A DNA stretch of 64,000 nucleotides from Diphasiastrum complanatum (Eukaryota > Streptophyta > Lycopodiopsida > Lycopodiales > Lycopodiaceae): the NCBI GenBank assembly GCA_029204225.1, contig CM055113.1, positions 26,938,995-27,002,994 on the forward strand. Direction: 5' to 3'. The notes under the pieces were generated by a model. It ran no database searches, had not been told where the DNA came from, and worked only from the letters and a program-made list of their open reading frames with translations. The position numbers and the translations under genes are program-made. Positions 1-10,449 of the stretch are shown in pieces (position 1 is the stretch's first letter; every line of letters begins with the position of its first letter).

Positions 1-1
1 T

Positions 2-2278
2 CATAGCATCAAGATTCTTAGAAGTGACAATGGTGGACAATTCATCTCCAATGAGTTCAAGGCCTTTTGTGAGGAGGAAGGGATCAAGAAAGAGACTTCT
101 TGTCCTTACACTCCTCAAGAAAATGGAGTTGCTGAAAGAAGGAATAGAACATTATGTGAATGTTCTAAGGCTTTAAGATTAGATGCTTGTTTGCCCAAAT
201 CCTTTTGGGGTGAGTCTCTTGTATGTGCAAACTACTTGATGAATAGGGTGTCTTGCAAAGCAATTGAAGGCAAAACTCCTTATGAGATGTTGTATGGAAA
301 GAAACCCAATCTTAATCACTTGAAAGTTTTTGGGTGTATATGTTATGTGCATGTGCCATTGGAAACAAGAACCAAGGAGGATCCATCTTCCACAAGAGGG
401 ATCATGCTTGGATATGCAAGCTCAAGAAAGGGCTACAAAGTCTATCTCCCATCCTTGAACAAATTTGTTGTTTCAAGGGATGTCATCTTTGATGAACATC
501 ATATGCATATGCTTGAAGAAGGCTCAAGTGCTCCAACAATCAAGAAAAAGATGGCCGAGGATCAAGATCTTGGTTTTGAGGAGGAGCTCATGGAGGAGCA
601 AGCACCAAACCCACCTATCACACCAAGGAGATCTTCAAGGGCAAAAGTGGAGCCATCAAGGCTCACATATCAAGGAAAAGGACAGCAAGTTGAGGGTATC
701 TCATCCACTTCTTATGCTTTATCTAGTTTCAAAGAACCATCTAATGTTGAAGATGCATTGCACTCCAAAGAATGGTATAAAGCTATGTTGGATGAGTATG
801 ATGCCTTGATTGAGAATGAAACTTGGTTGCTTGTTGAGAGACCTCAAAGGAATGTAATAGGATGCAAGTGGGTCTTCAAGCTTAAGTTGAATGCAAATGG
901 GAGTGTTAACAAACATAAAGCAAGATTAGTTGCAAAAGGCTATGCTCAAGAGAGAGGGATAGACTATGAGGAAAATTTTGCACCCGTGGCCAAGATGGTC
1001 ACAATAAGACTAATCATTGCACTTGCATCACATTTTGGATGGATTCTATGTCAAATGGATGTCTCTAATGCTTTCTTGAATGGTTTTTTGGAAGAGGATA
1101 TCTATATGGAGCAGCCACAAGGGTTCATCAAGCATGGAATGGAGAACAAAGTATGCCATCTCCAAAGAAGCATCTATGGCTTGAAGCAAGCCTCAAGATC
1201 TTGGAATTCAAGACTACATTGCTATCTTATTTCACTTTCTTTTGTTCAAAGTGAATATGATCCCACTCTTTACATTAAGTTTGATGATGTTGGTATTGTA
1301 CTTTTACTCATTTATGTAGATGACATCATCATTAGTGGAAATAGTGTTGATGGTATTGAAAAAATCAAGATAGATCTATCCTTAGAGTTCAAGATGGTAG
1401 ATCTAGGGTGTCTTCACTTCATCTTAGGCATAGAAGTACTTAGAGGGTCTGATTTTATCTTTATAAGTCAAGTAAACTATGCTCAAAGTCTTTTGAAGAA
1501 GTTTAAGATGGAAGTATGCAAAAGTGTTGACACACCAATGGAGCAAGATGTAAAAGTGCCAAATGAAGATGATGAAAGATCCTTCATGGACATCACTTTG
1601 TTTAGGCAACTTATAGGTTCCTTAATGTGGATCACTATAACTAGACCAGATCTTAGCTTTAGTGTATGTAGGTTGAGCCAATCCATGCAAAAGCCATTGA
1701 ATATCCATTGGAAAAAGGCTAAGAGGATTCTAAGATACATCTCGGGTACATTGGATTTTGGGATTCTATATAGAGGAGATGTGATTAACCTTCATGCATT
1801 TAGTGATTCAGATTTTGCAGGGGACAAGAGGGATAGGAAATCAACAAGTGCCTATTCAACTTTCATAGGAGAAGGTGTGGTTTCATGGCTTTCAAAAAAG
1901 CAAGAAACTATATCTCTATCTTCAACCGAGGCCGAGTACAAAGCTTTGACAACCACTACAAAGGAGGTACTTTGGATCAAGAGATTATTGGTGGAACTAA
2001 AGATCATGGATTCAGAGGAGGCACCAATCATCTACAATGACAATATATCAGCCCAACACCTTGCATCTAACCCAATCTTCCATGCAAGATCTAAGCACAT
2101 TGAGATATGCCATCACTTTGTGAGAGAAATGGTGCAAGCCAAGGAGATTGCTTTGGAGCATGTTCCAAGCAATGAATGTGTAGCTGATCTACTTACTAAA
2201 CCACTTCAAAGGACACCTTTTATGAAGTTCAGATCATCACTTGGAGTGATTAGTAAAGCAATGATTGAACCAAGCTAG
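2..2278 (+). CDS. Ty1/copia polyprotein, 3' part (integrase core end, RT, RNase H)
   Basis: The frame is open from the window edge to a TAG at 2276-2278, about 758 codons, so the 5' half lies outside the window. It begins at the second catalytic Asp of the integrase core (RSDNGGQF, Asp codon 26-28), followed by the GVAERRNRT segment with the catalytic Glu. The RT follows, with CKWVFKLK, LVAKGYAQE, the DVSNAFLNG block and the catalytic YVDD near 1315-1330. RNase H shows SDSDFAGD, STEAEYKAL and a final LTKPL motif. Known role: integrase inserts the cDNA, and RT/RNase H copies the RNA. No stop or frameshift is visible. A polypurine tract and LTR follow directly. It resembles the young element at 21817-27678 but is a different copy. 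Confidence 0.95.
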   Translation, partial: HSIKILRSDNGGQFISNEFKAFCEEEGIKKETSCPYTPQENGVAERRNRTLCECSKALRLDACLPKSFWGESLVCANYLMNRVSCKAIEGKTPYEMLYGKKPNLNHLKVFGCICYVHVPLETRTKEDPSSTRGIMLGYASSRKGYKVYLPSLNKFVVSRDVIFDEHHMHMLEEGSSAPTIKKKMAEDQDLGFEEELMEEQAPNPPITPRRSSRAKVEPSRLTYQGKGQQVEGISSTSYALSSFKEPSNVEDALHSKEWYKAMLDEYDALIENETWLLVERPQRNVIGCKWVFKLKLNANGSVNKHKARLVAKGYAQERGIDYEENFAPVAKMVTIRLIIALASHFGWILCQMDVSNAFLNGFLEEDIYMEQPQGFIKHGMENKVCHLQRSIYGLKQASRSWNSRLHCYLISLSFVQSEYDPTLYIKFDDVGIVLLLIYVDDIIISGNSVDGIEKIKIDLSLEFKMVDLGCLHFILGIEVLRGSDFIFISQVNYAQSLLKKFKMEVCKSVDTPMEQDVKVPNEDDERSFMDITLFRQLIGSLMWITITRPDLSFSVCRLSQSMQKPLNIHWKKAKRILRYISGTLDFGILYRGDVINLHAFSDSDFAGDKRDRKSTSAYSTFIGEGVVSWLSKKQETISLSSTEAEYKALTTTTKEVLWIKRLLVELKIMDSEEAPIIYNDNISAQHLASNPIFHARSKHIEICHHFVREMVQAKEIALEHVPSNECVADLLTKPLQRTPFMKFRSSLGVISKAMIEPS

Positions 2279-2292
2279 ATAGTGAGGAGGAG
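2279..2292 (+). other. Polypurine tract of the copia element
   Basis: The purine-rich stretch AGTGAGGAGGAG lies between the polyprotein stop and the TG that opens the LTR. This is the standard position and composition for plus-strand cDNA priming in LTR retrotransposons. Confidence 0.75.
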
Positions 2293-2973
2293 TGTTAAAA
2301 ATTCACAATTCTAGCTTGACTAGTTTTGGTCATATGACTTGTAAATAGTTAAATGGTCATGATGTGGCTTGTCACACGTGCCAAATAGCATAGGATTCCA
2401 TTCATAAGGATGTTCTCAAGTAGACCTAAGTGTTAGAACCTTTGGAATGAGTCCAAATTATGCTTAGATACAAGGGAGAAAAAATAGGAGCTATTTTTGG
2501 AATTTTTGCATTGTTGAGGGATCTCCAAGATTCCAACCCTAACTTGGTAGGGATGAAAGATCCACCAAAATTAGCATTAGGGATAGGTTTAGGGCTACTC
2601 ATACCTGCCCAAAACCGTGATGGATCTTGTATATATAGGTGATGATATCTCACCAAAATCAATCAAGCAATTTCATGATTTTTCTCTCATAATGGTGCAA
2701 TTGCTCTCTATGTTCATAATTGTTTGAGTACTTGTGATTACTAATGATTATAGGATTGAATGTAGGTCTGGTGTACAGTACTCAGACTGTGGGAGGCCGT
2801 ACTTTCACACGTGTGAAGCCTTCTTCAAGGATTTGGGCCATTTAGTGAGGTTCAAGCATAGATTTTTGATGGATTTTGATGGTTCAACTTGTGCTAATCT
2901 TATGAAATCATAATCTATTGTTTCCCTCATCATTTCAAGTGTTTTAGCATCCTTATTTGCTGTAATTTTTACA
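2293..2973 (+). repeat. 3' LTR of the copia element
   Basis: It starts TGTTAAAAATT right after the polypurine tract and ends AATTTTTACA, giving near-perfect short terminal inverted repeats. Its 681 bp match the 653-775 bp of the other copia LTRs here. A TATA-like TTGTATATATAGG lies near 2625, and a 14-bp palindrome centred on CACGTG is at 2804-2817. The 5' LTR is outside the window, so age and target duplication cannot be judged. The 3' boundary rests on the terminal repeat only. Confidence 0.75.
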
Positions 2974-3569
2974 GATTTGGGACCTTGTAGATAAAACATT
3001 TGATAAATGGGATGTTTGAAATAAAAGGACAACTTTCAAAAGGGTCGTCCTCAACAAAAAAGAAAGAAACACAAACAACTCTTGGCCCCATCCCCCAAGA
3101 TATGGGGAGATTGGAGAGGAAAAACATGCAAGGCATTCCTTCCAAGGATGTTGTTGCGAGTGTCCTGTCAAGAGTTGATGACGGACAAGAATTTCAAAGG
3201 TAATTTTAATTTTTAATTCTTTTGCAAAAAGCTTGAATCTAATCATTTATTTTATTCGGACACAAGCTTTTCATGAAGGTGCAAGAGGAAATAGTAAAGA
3301 GTCTCATCCTCAACTACAAGGATTGGAGATGCCAACATCTTTACCCAAACACTTCCTCTCTGTTGCAACAAGCTGGGTGCTGTAATGGGAAAGGAAACGG
3401 CTTTCAACACTCAAATCCAATTCCATTCCCCATTCTTGCGTAGATTAGTATAGCAATAGGCTGCAATCTGTATCACTGAGCCTTTTTTTGTCTCCTCTCC
3501 TTTATCTGCTATAGTTGCACCCAAGCTTTGTGTTCTATCGGTGGTTTTTTTTATTCTCGGCCTTTCCAG
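2974..3569. other. Stretch with no recognised gene
   Basis: Mixed sequence between the copia LTR and an exon-like segment. Short open frames occur on both strands, but none shows a domain or retroelement motif. Confidence 0.5.
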
Positions 3570-3676
3570 ATTTAAGTCGCTATGCAGAGAGATTTGAAGA
3601 AGACGATGAAGAGGTAGAAGTCGCTGGAGAAGTGGCTGGTTGCAAGATCCATGATAGAGCTTCTGATGCTTTTCTG
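3570..3676 (+). pseudogene. Exon-like fragment, host gene piece of unknown family
   Basis: A segment of 107 bp is bounded by a good acceptor (pyrimidine tract then TTTCCAG, ending at 3569) and a donor (CTG then GTAAAC at 3677). It encodes about 35 residues beginning DLSRYAERFEEDDEEVEV, acidic and then turning neutral toward DRASDAFL, with no stops. Its composition differs from the retroelement frames nearby. I do not recognise the family and see no partner exon, so it may be a captured fragment or chance. The adjoining sequence also reads through, so splicing is inferred only from the border motifs. Confidence 0.35.
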
Positions 3677-3944
3677 GTAAACCATTATTTGGTATACATC
3701 CTACACGACCGATCTAACCTATTATCACATCACTACGGCTATTTACTCACCAACCATTGGCAAAATAATCTTGCCACGTCTAGTTGGAATAAGCCATAGG
3801 CATATCTAGTAGGGTACCAGCCTTAGACATGACCTAGATGGAAGCCATAGACTAGGGAGAGACCTTTGCCCTCATCCATCCACCCAAACCTGGTCTTGTG
3901 ATAATCTGTTCAGATCAACATGGCATGACCATCCCATCCATTGC

Positions 3945-4771
3945 CCAAGTTAGAGAAAAGACTTCCTCAGATTGACTCACCTAAATATGATGGCGAATCA
4001 AATTCGACACGATTTCTCCAAGATTTCAACAATGCTTGTAAATTTTATGAGGACAAATCTGACACTGAACAGGTATGTTTATTCCTCATGAATTGTTCAA
4101 ACCCTCCAAACTGACGCAGAGTCCCTTCATCCAATTGACGCATATCAAGATGTGAAGTAAAGAATCAGTGCGTACCTACATCGAGCGTTTCAAGCGTCTT
4201 AAAGTAGAGTGTGTCGATGATCATGTAACTGAGAAAATGGCCATCAAAATTTTTTTAGTTGGTTTACCCAAGGCCATTAGGAGAGAATTGAACCCGCACA
4301 CTCGTACGAGCGATGGATGACGCCATCCGTGAAGAAGATGAAGGGTCTGACGAGGACCATGACTTTCGCGACAAGAGGGAAAAGGGGCTAGTTAAGTAGG
4401 AGACTTCCCGCGTGGAAGGATCGTTCTCATCTAGTGAGGTTGATATCCTTCAACACCTTGAGGGCTGGTAAAAAGCACAAAAAGCTCAGATGGAGAAGCT
4501 AACCTCGGAATTCGAAAAGGTATTGAAGGATGTTGCTGAAAAAACTTTTCCAGTCCGTGAGAATGTGTGGTGTCCTATTTGTTCTCAAAACCACACCGCC
4601 AATGAGTGCCCGCACGTAAGAACCTATTTCCAACAGGCGACACGACCTATGCTTATAGGCCATTTGGACCTCAATAGTATGCACCAAATTACAATCCAAC
4701 TTTTACATTCTCAACTAGAGTCTTCTTATCCACGATCGATCGCTCCCCATCCAACACAACAGTCTTTGTAG
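3945..4771 (+). pseudogene. Ty3/gypsy gag relic
   Basis: Broken frames carry gypsy Gag features: PQIDSPKYDGESNSTRFL near 3970-4020, then TYIERFKRLKVECVDDH and a GLPKAIRRELNPH block at 4172-4310 (capsid C-terminal region). A cysteine-histidine segment CPICSQNHTANECPH follows near 4572-4616. Several stops and frameshifts separate the parts. The layout parallels the Tat-like elements at 12413-15905 and 59998-63890. No pol follows; the sequence after 4771 belongs to another element. Known role of Gag: packaging the element RNA in virus-like particles. Confidence 0.7.
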
Positions 4772-4789
4772 TTTTAGTTTCACTCTTGA

Positions 4790-5148
4790 ACTAAAAAACA
4801 TAAGCCTCAAACTCTCTCTCAAGGATTTGTAGGTTTAATAAGCCTATAACACCATTTACTCATCAAATCTATGAAGGAAACAATGATTTTTCATAAGCAC
4901 ATCACTAGTTTCACTCTTCACAACTTGTTTGAAGCTCAAATATTGAAAAAACACAAAGTTTTGGTGAAAGTACAAGTCCAGCAGCGTCTCACACGTGTGA
5001 GAAGTACATTTGAACTTTCCACACTAATATGAACCTCAACGTTACAAGTAAACTATTAGAAAAGGTCGCCCTCCTTCAAAATGAATCTAGCACCAATGCT
5101 TTAACCAAGATGAAGATTTTTGGATCATCGACTAAGCTTTTTGACTTG
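4790..5148 (-). other. Untranslated leader of a minus-strand copia element
   Basis: This stretch lies downstream, on the minus strand, of the primer site at 5149-5160, where the leader and start of gag would be. No gag reading frame is visible. It holds a perfect 16-bp palindrome TCTCACACGTGTGAGA at 4987-5002. Confidence 0.45.
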
Positions 5149-5160
5149 GCTCTGATACCA
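5149..5160 (-). other. Primer binding site, tRNA-iMet type (copia)
   Basis: The minus strand reads TGGTATCAGAGC, complementary to the 3' end of initiator methionine tRNA and typical of plant copia elements. It abuts an LTR end (TGTCAAATTT on the + strand from 5161). Confidence 0.85.
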
Positions 5161-5480
5161 TGTCAAATTTCAGAGTAAAGGACTGAATTTGATCTACAAA
5201 TGATCACAAAGAGTGATTGGTAGCTTGGGATCTTGATCTATATCAAGACTAGCTTCCAAATCTAGCTTCTACTTGACAATCTTTGTGTTTTCAAGCAAGA
5301 ACAATAAAAAATGATGACCCACGGCTTCACACGTGCGAATTACAGCTACTGTACGACCTAATAACAGATAAATAGTTTACTAAACATTTACTTAGCATTC
5401 ATCCACAAAGAAAGTGCTTAAGAGAGTGTAAACTCCAAGATTGCTTCACAAACCAATGTTTCTCATCATTAGCTCAATAA
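5161..5480 (-). repeat. Partial 5' LTR of a minus-strand copia element
   Basis: The LTR begins at the primer site (TGTCAAATTTCAGAG on +). Its first 80 bp resemble the LTR starting at 52165 (shared GATCTACAAA and AGAGTGATTGG), so the two are related families. A near-palindrome TTCACACGTGCGAA lies at 5326-5339. The outer end is not resolved: similarity fades near 5480, just before an unrelated-looking open frame. A boundary near 5861 (AATTCACA) is also possible. Confidence 0.55.
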
Positions 5481-5756
5481 TGGATTGTGTGTCAAGTGTT
5501 GATACTGCACACATGTCTGCACAGATGTAGGCAGTTGAATTTCCATGATTTGGTCTTTCTTCGCCCATCTTTGAGCTTTCTGGCTCTTCGACGTAGGACA
5601 AACTGCCTTGCTTAAAGTTTGCAACAGTTTTTCTGAGTCTAGGGTGTCCTCACTATTAGGTGAGGCCGGCTGAATTTTCGTATTTCCACCATCACTTCTT
5701 GGTGATGCCGGGTGAATCTCGGTACCACCCTCCTCCAAAATTTCATCAGTATCCAT
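5469..5756 (-). CDS. Hypothetical open frame of 95 codons
   Basis: ATG at 5756 opens a 95-residue frame beginning MDTDEILEEGG and ending in a TGA. It contains an imperfect internal repeat (IHPASPRSDGG then IQPASPNSEDT) and a basic stretch KSQKAQRWAKKDQ. It matches no retroelement domain I know. It lies beside, or inside, a copia LTR remnant, so it could be a captured exon, part of a longer spliced gene or a chance frame. No promoter or splice partner is convincing. Confidence 0.25.
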   Translation of the reverse strand: MDTDEILEEGGTEIHPASPRSDGGNTKIQPASPNSEDTLDSEKLLQTLSKAVCPTSKSQKAQRWAKKDQIMEIQLPTSVQTCVQYQHLTHNPLLS

Positions 5757-6165
5757 TTGCTTGCCAACTGAAAATTAAAAAATAATTCCATTTAGTTAAC
5801 ACATTCATGACGGGTATAATGGTTACTAAACCAAGCAACGTCTACAAAAAACCAATTCACAGACTACACGTGCTTTCATTTACAAATTATACCAATGAAT
5901 CGGCAAATGGGTTCTAAGCAATAAAAAATCAGAATTAACTATCAATTCCAAAAAATCCTTAACAGCTACTCAAGCTGCTATATACAACTACAAAATTGAA
6001 ACATCAGTTTTTAAAAACTGAAAAACCCATGTCAAGAACGACATCCATAAATATTGAAAAACATCCCAACCAAGCACCATTTTCCCTTGTACCCTCCAAA
6101 AACCTATTACGCATGGCCACTCAAGTTCACCTAAAATAAAATTTAAGGTGAACTTGTCATGACAA

Positions 6166-6179
6166 CCCCCCCCCCCCCC
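6166..6179. repeat. Poly-C run (14 C)
   Basis: An uninterrupted run of 14 C follows GACAA. The flanking 5757-6165 shows no gene or repeat I can recognise. Confidence 0.9.
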
Positions 6180-6257
6180 TTTCATATTATCTCCTCTCCA
6201 CGGGCCTCAATCGGGTCCCTCCACACGTGAGCAGCATATGCTCCTCGGGCCACTGAG

Positions 6258-6492
<235 letters not shown>

Positions 6493-6680
6493 CGTTCATA
6501 TTTCTGTCTATCTGTATCTGTGTATATTTTGGTGCATCTAGCAATTGCATATATTCAAAGTAATATCTTGATTAGATAGATTAAACAATCTAAGACTAAT
6601 CATAGATTACAAGAGCGACGTATTAGGCACGTCCTAATGCTCTTCTGTTGACGTCATTATTTCATATCAGGAATTTGTAC

Positions 6681-6967
6681 TTTACGGTACTTTTTTGATC
6701 TTCTCGGTCCTTTCGAGTGTGAGGTGTCGAAAGTATTCGACCTTCGGGTGTCTCGAACATTTTTGTCTTGCATCGTTCAACCTTCTCCTATTGTTCGCAA
6801 ACATTTCGTCTTCGAGATCTTAATTTTTGAGGTCTTCGAGATCTTTTTTTTTGAGGTCTTTGAGATCTGCGAGATATTCATCAAGTTGGGAGTCGAGAGC
6901 TAGCAGAGCTTTGGTAACAAAAACATTTTGTTTCTTCAGTTTTGCTTGCCAATCTTGTTGCAAAACA
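6681..6967 (-). pseudogene. Coiled-coil-like frame in a retroelement 5' region
   Basis: Reading down from 6967, a frame of about 95 codons has one internal stop (TAA). It encodes a Lys/Asp/Leu-rich stretch with repeated DLKDL and DLEDLK units, suggesting an amphipathic coiled coil. It lies about 280 bp downstream, on the minus strand, of a tRNA-iMet primer site, where gag or an upstream frame would begin. No zinc knuckle or capsid motif is seen. The element type cannot be decided; the chance of a non-coding relic is real. Confidence 0.3.
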
Positions 6968-7242
6968 GTTGTCCACATAGTAAATTATGAGGCCACCATC
7001 GATGATTTTCTCGAAACCATCGAAATTGCAAGTTTCTCCGGAATTTTCTCTAGAATCCCCTTACAACGATCGTTATGATCTTCCCCGAAGCTCCAATCGA
7101 AAGAACTTTTATGTCTCCTACCATTTGGACTGCCGATACTTGTATGGAGTCCTCTCTCCTGAGATGTTTCTTGTGTCATTTTTCCTGGTGAAAGATGCTG
7201 ATGACAGCTCCATTGGATCGTACATACCTACAACACCCTGCT

Positions 7243-7254
7243 GCTCTGATACCA
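7243..7254 (-). other. Primer binding site, tRNA-iMet type
   Basis: The minus strand reads TGGTATCAGAGC. Three bases separate it from the inferred LTR end (TGAAATTCTG on + from 7258), a usual spacing. Confidence 0.75.
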
Positions 7255-7257
7255 ATT

Positions 7258-7740
7258 TGAAATTCTGATAGAATCTTGTGCAATATGCAGATTGTTGAAA
7301 GAGGCATGAACTGAAAGATAACTAAAAAAGAAACAAACACGAAAAGAAGCGAACTCGAAACTCGAAAAAAAAAATGAACTCGAATGGAAAATGTTTGTGC
7401 ATAGCGGAATAAGCTATCTCACTCTCTCCTCAAGCATGACTACACCTATCAGTCTTTGACTTGAGTGTCAGAAATGGTGAACTCCTACAACTTTGCCGCA
7501 ACGCGAAAACTAAGCGAAGGTCGAATGGCAAACAATGTGCAAAAGTCAACGGACCTCGGAAACCTTAAGACACGAAGCAAAACAGAACTCAAATGTCAAA
7601 TGATTCGCAAAAGTCAAACATGCCTCCAGGACTAGAAAGACAAAGACACGGCACGAAATGGAAGAAATGAAAGAAAATCTTTCGCGCTACTAGCTAGTAG
7701 CTCAATGGGCGTGGAGTCTTAAAATTCATGCCCAACTGAA
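7258..7740 (-). repeat. 5' LTR (part) of a minus-strand LTR element
   Basis: Sequence next to the primer site must be the end of the 5' LTR. The far boundary is not resolved; it meets a second, + oriented LTR somewhere between about 7700 and 7790, so the end given is approximate. Confidence 0.45.
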
Positions 7741-8186
7741 ATGACTAGCAATAACGGAGAGCAATTGGTTAGTTGATTAGCATTAACTACTCTTGTAATT
7801 CTCTGTATAGCTATCTTGTCAACTCCACACAGTGGAGATATAAACTATTTTTTTGGATCAAAATATATCCAATGAGACATAGAGAGTGTGTGCGAGTAGA
7901 GCAGAAAAGAAAAAGCATAGAAACGAAAAAGCTGTGTATGAAAGTCTGTGGCCAATGAGCAGAACACAGCGAAAGAGCAGAGCGTCAGGCCGCCAACGAG
8001 CGAGACATTGACCATCTTGCTCTAAAAATTAAACTAATAATTTGATTTCTCTATTTTGTGCATCTCCTTGTCTTCCGCTGTCTTGATTGCTAGAATGAAA
8101 TCTGTTCTGTATTTGTAGTCGCGTGTCTAGGTTCCTGTGAGCTTCCACACAAAAGAAAATTCAAATAAACAAAACCGTTCGCAACA
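7741..8186 (+). repeat. 5' LTR (part) of a + strand copia element
   Basis: It ends CGCAACA just before the degenerate primer site at 8187. A TATA-like GGAGATATAAAC near 7832 and an AT/CT-rich end with TTTGATTTCTC support an LTR in + orientation. The start is uncertain. Confidence 0.45.
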
Positions 8187-8198
8187 TGTTATCAGAGT
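8187..8198 (+). other. Degenerate primer binding site, tRNA-iMet type
   Basis: TGTTATCAGAGT differs from the usual TGGTATCAGAGC at two positions. It stands about 65 bp before the gag start of the copia element, as expected. Confidence 0.65.
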
Positions 8199-8251
8199 CT
8201 ACAAGTTATCACTACTGATATCTGAACAACGATTTTCTAGACAACACAATA

Positions 8252-10190
8252 TGGCTACAACGATCCAGACAAGAGTAGCAATCAGTCTGGATGGCGCAAA
8301 CTATAGGATATGGAAATTCAAAATCAAAACACTTCTGAAAGACGAAGGCATCTGGCCAGTGACTGAATTCTCAGAGGTGCAGCATCCAGAGGGAGACCTG
8401 AGGAGAGCTGAATGAATCAGAAAGGATGAGCATGCAATGACGATCATCATTTCGTCCATTAACGAAGATCTATTCATGCAGATTGAAGACTACGAAAGTA
8501 GCCATACAACATGAGAAAGATTAAAATAGAAGTATGAAGGGAGGACTGCAGCTTTAGTGATTCATTTTCACAATCAACTACAATCCATACGATGGGATGG
8601 CAACTAATTAGACCAGCATGTTGAGAAGATAAGAACGATCTTTGCTCAACTCGTTGCATCAGGACATGAGCACCAGGTCCCAGCACCACAACAGCTGATG
8701 TACTTCATGAAGTCTCTACCTACATCCTACCAGCACCACAACATCCTATCATACTGAGTCTGCCAAATATGACATTAGACAAAGTAGTCAGTCTTGTTGC
8801 TAATGAGAGACTGATGAGGGACGAAGGAGAAGGAAGCAATGATCAGGAGAAGGCCTTTTTCACGAAAGGACGGAAGAAAAACAAGAACAAACCCAGATTT
8901 GAGAAGATGAAGTCCTCAAATCAACAATCTTTTTCCTATGATCAGTATCACAAACCAGGCCATACGGCCGACAAATGCTGGTTCAATCCAGCAATACCTT
9001 GCATGCACTGCAAGAAGAAGGGGCACTTTGCATACGATTGCAGATCCAACCCAAAAAGAAAGAACAAGGCTGAGAAAGCAAATGTTGCAGAGTCATCCAA
9101 GGATGCAGATAGAGGTGATGAAGCCTTCACAATACTTGATAAAGTTTTAGCGAGCTACACTAAACAAGACTACAATGTAGTCATTGATTCAGGAGCAACA
9201 TCACACATCACCTTCAACAAGAAAATCTTGATCGACTTCAGAGAACTTAAAAATAACAGAGTAGTTATTCTAGGTGATGGGAGAAGACACGATGTCAAAG
9301 ACATTTGGACTCTATAGCTGCGAACACTGTCAAGTCAAGTAGAGTTTCCAGGAGCACTCTACGTGGCTTCACTGAGAAAAAATCTGCTATCAGTCTCCAA
9401 GATGGCAGATCTTGGAATTCGAGTTTTGTTCGATGGAAATACATGTCGCATGATCGAAAAAACTACAAAAAAATTGCTGACGGTTGGATGCAAAAAAGGA
9501 AATCTCTACAAAGCCAAGATAATCAGCAACTCTGATAGCATATTAAATGCATCAGAGAATGAAGATTAGCTTTGGCACAGAAGAATGTATCATCTGAACA
9601 TGAGGAGCTTGTATGACGTGTAAGAAAGACATAGTCACAGGTCTAAAGATATCAAGGCCCGATACTGAGTTCTACGAAGCCTGTTGTTCACACATCGGTT
9701 CACACATGAGGGAAGAAGAGCCAAAGAAGTTCTTGAGCTTGTCCACTTAGATGTTTGTGGACCGATGAAAATGGATTCGCTCTCAAGATCGAGATATTTC
9801 CTAACATTCATAGATGACTACAGCCGTATGACTACGATCTACTACCTAGAAAAGAAATATAAAGTGTTTGATTCCTTCAAGAAGTTCATGGCATTTGTAG
9901 AGCGACACACTTCAAAGAAGATACAAATCATCAGATCTGACAATGGAGGTGAGTACAAGAGCAAAGAGTTTTCAAAATTCTGCCAAGAACAAGGGATCAA
10001 ACATCAGTTCACTCTTGTGTACACACCAAAATATAATGGTATCCAGGAAAGAAGAAACATGATGCTAGTTGAAGGAGCCAGATGCATGATGGCACAGACT
10101 CAATTGCCAAGTCAATTCTGGGCTAAGACAATAGCTGCAGCTGTACACCTGTAGAACAAATCAACAACAACAACGCTGGAGCGGCCTCCT
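8252..10190 (+). pseudogene. Decayed Ty1/copia gag-protease-integrase
   Basis: ATG at 8252 opens a Gag with ISLDGANYRIWKFKIKTLL, interrupted by stops from 8413. Gag continues at 8769-9140 with a zinc knuckle CMHCKKKGHFAYDC near 9000-9042. The protease active site DSGATSHITF is near 9185. A frameshift follows, then LRKNLLSVSKMADLG, the pre-integrase motif LWHRRMYHLN near 9572 and the integrase core at 9684-10154 (HLDVCGPM, FIDDYSR, RSDNGGEYKS). A stop at about 10152 and loss of similarity near 10190 end it, so RT and RNase H are missing. It is a truncated, inactive copy. Confidence 0.9.
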
Positions 10191-10449
10191 TCTGCCCTCC
10201 CTTGGCCCTCCTTTGGCCTCTCTTCGGACCGCAATTGATCGCAATCACAACTGGATCAGAACTAATCGCAAACGGACCAATTTTTGGACCATATTTTAGA
10301 TTCATTAATGGTCAATTGCAGTTGTGGTCAGTTGTGAAGTTGGTTGCAGTTGCGATCATTTCGGTCCTCCTCGATTCTCCTTGCGGTCCTCCTCTATTGT
10401 GGTTGCGGTTTCGGGTTCAGTCTATGTTGGAGAGTTTGCGGATCCCAAG
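10191..10449. other. Pyrimidine-rich filler, no gene recognised
   Basis: Sequence after the copia break is rich in CCTC and TTGGCC motifs and in GCGGTTG/TTGCAGTTG repeats. No domain is visible. Confidence 0.4.

Noticed and set aside
5149-5160. tRNA gene at the tRNA-matching sites
   Set aside because: Only 12 bases match the tRNA 3' end, always beside an LTR; no cloverleaf is present.
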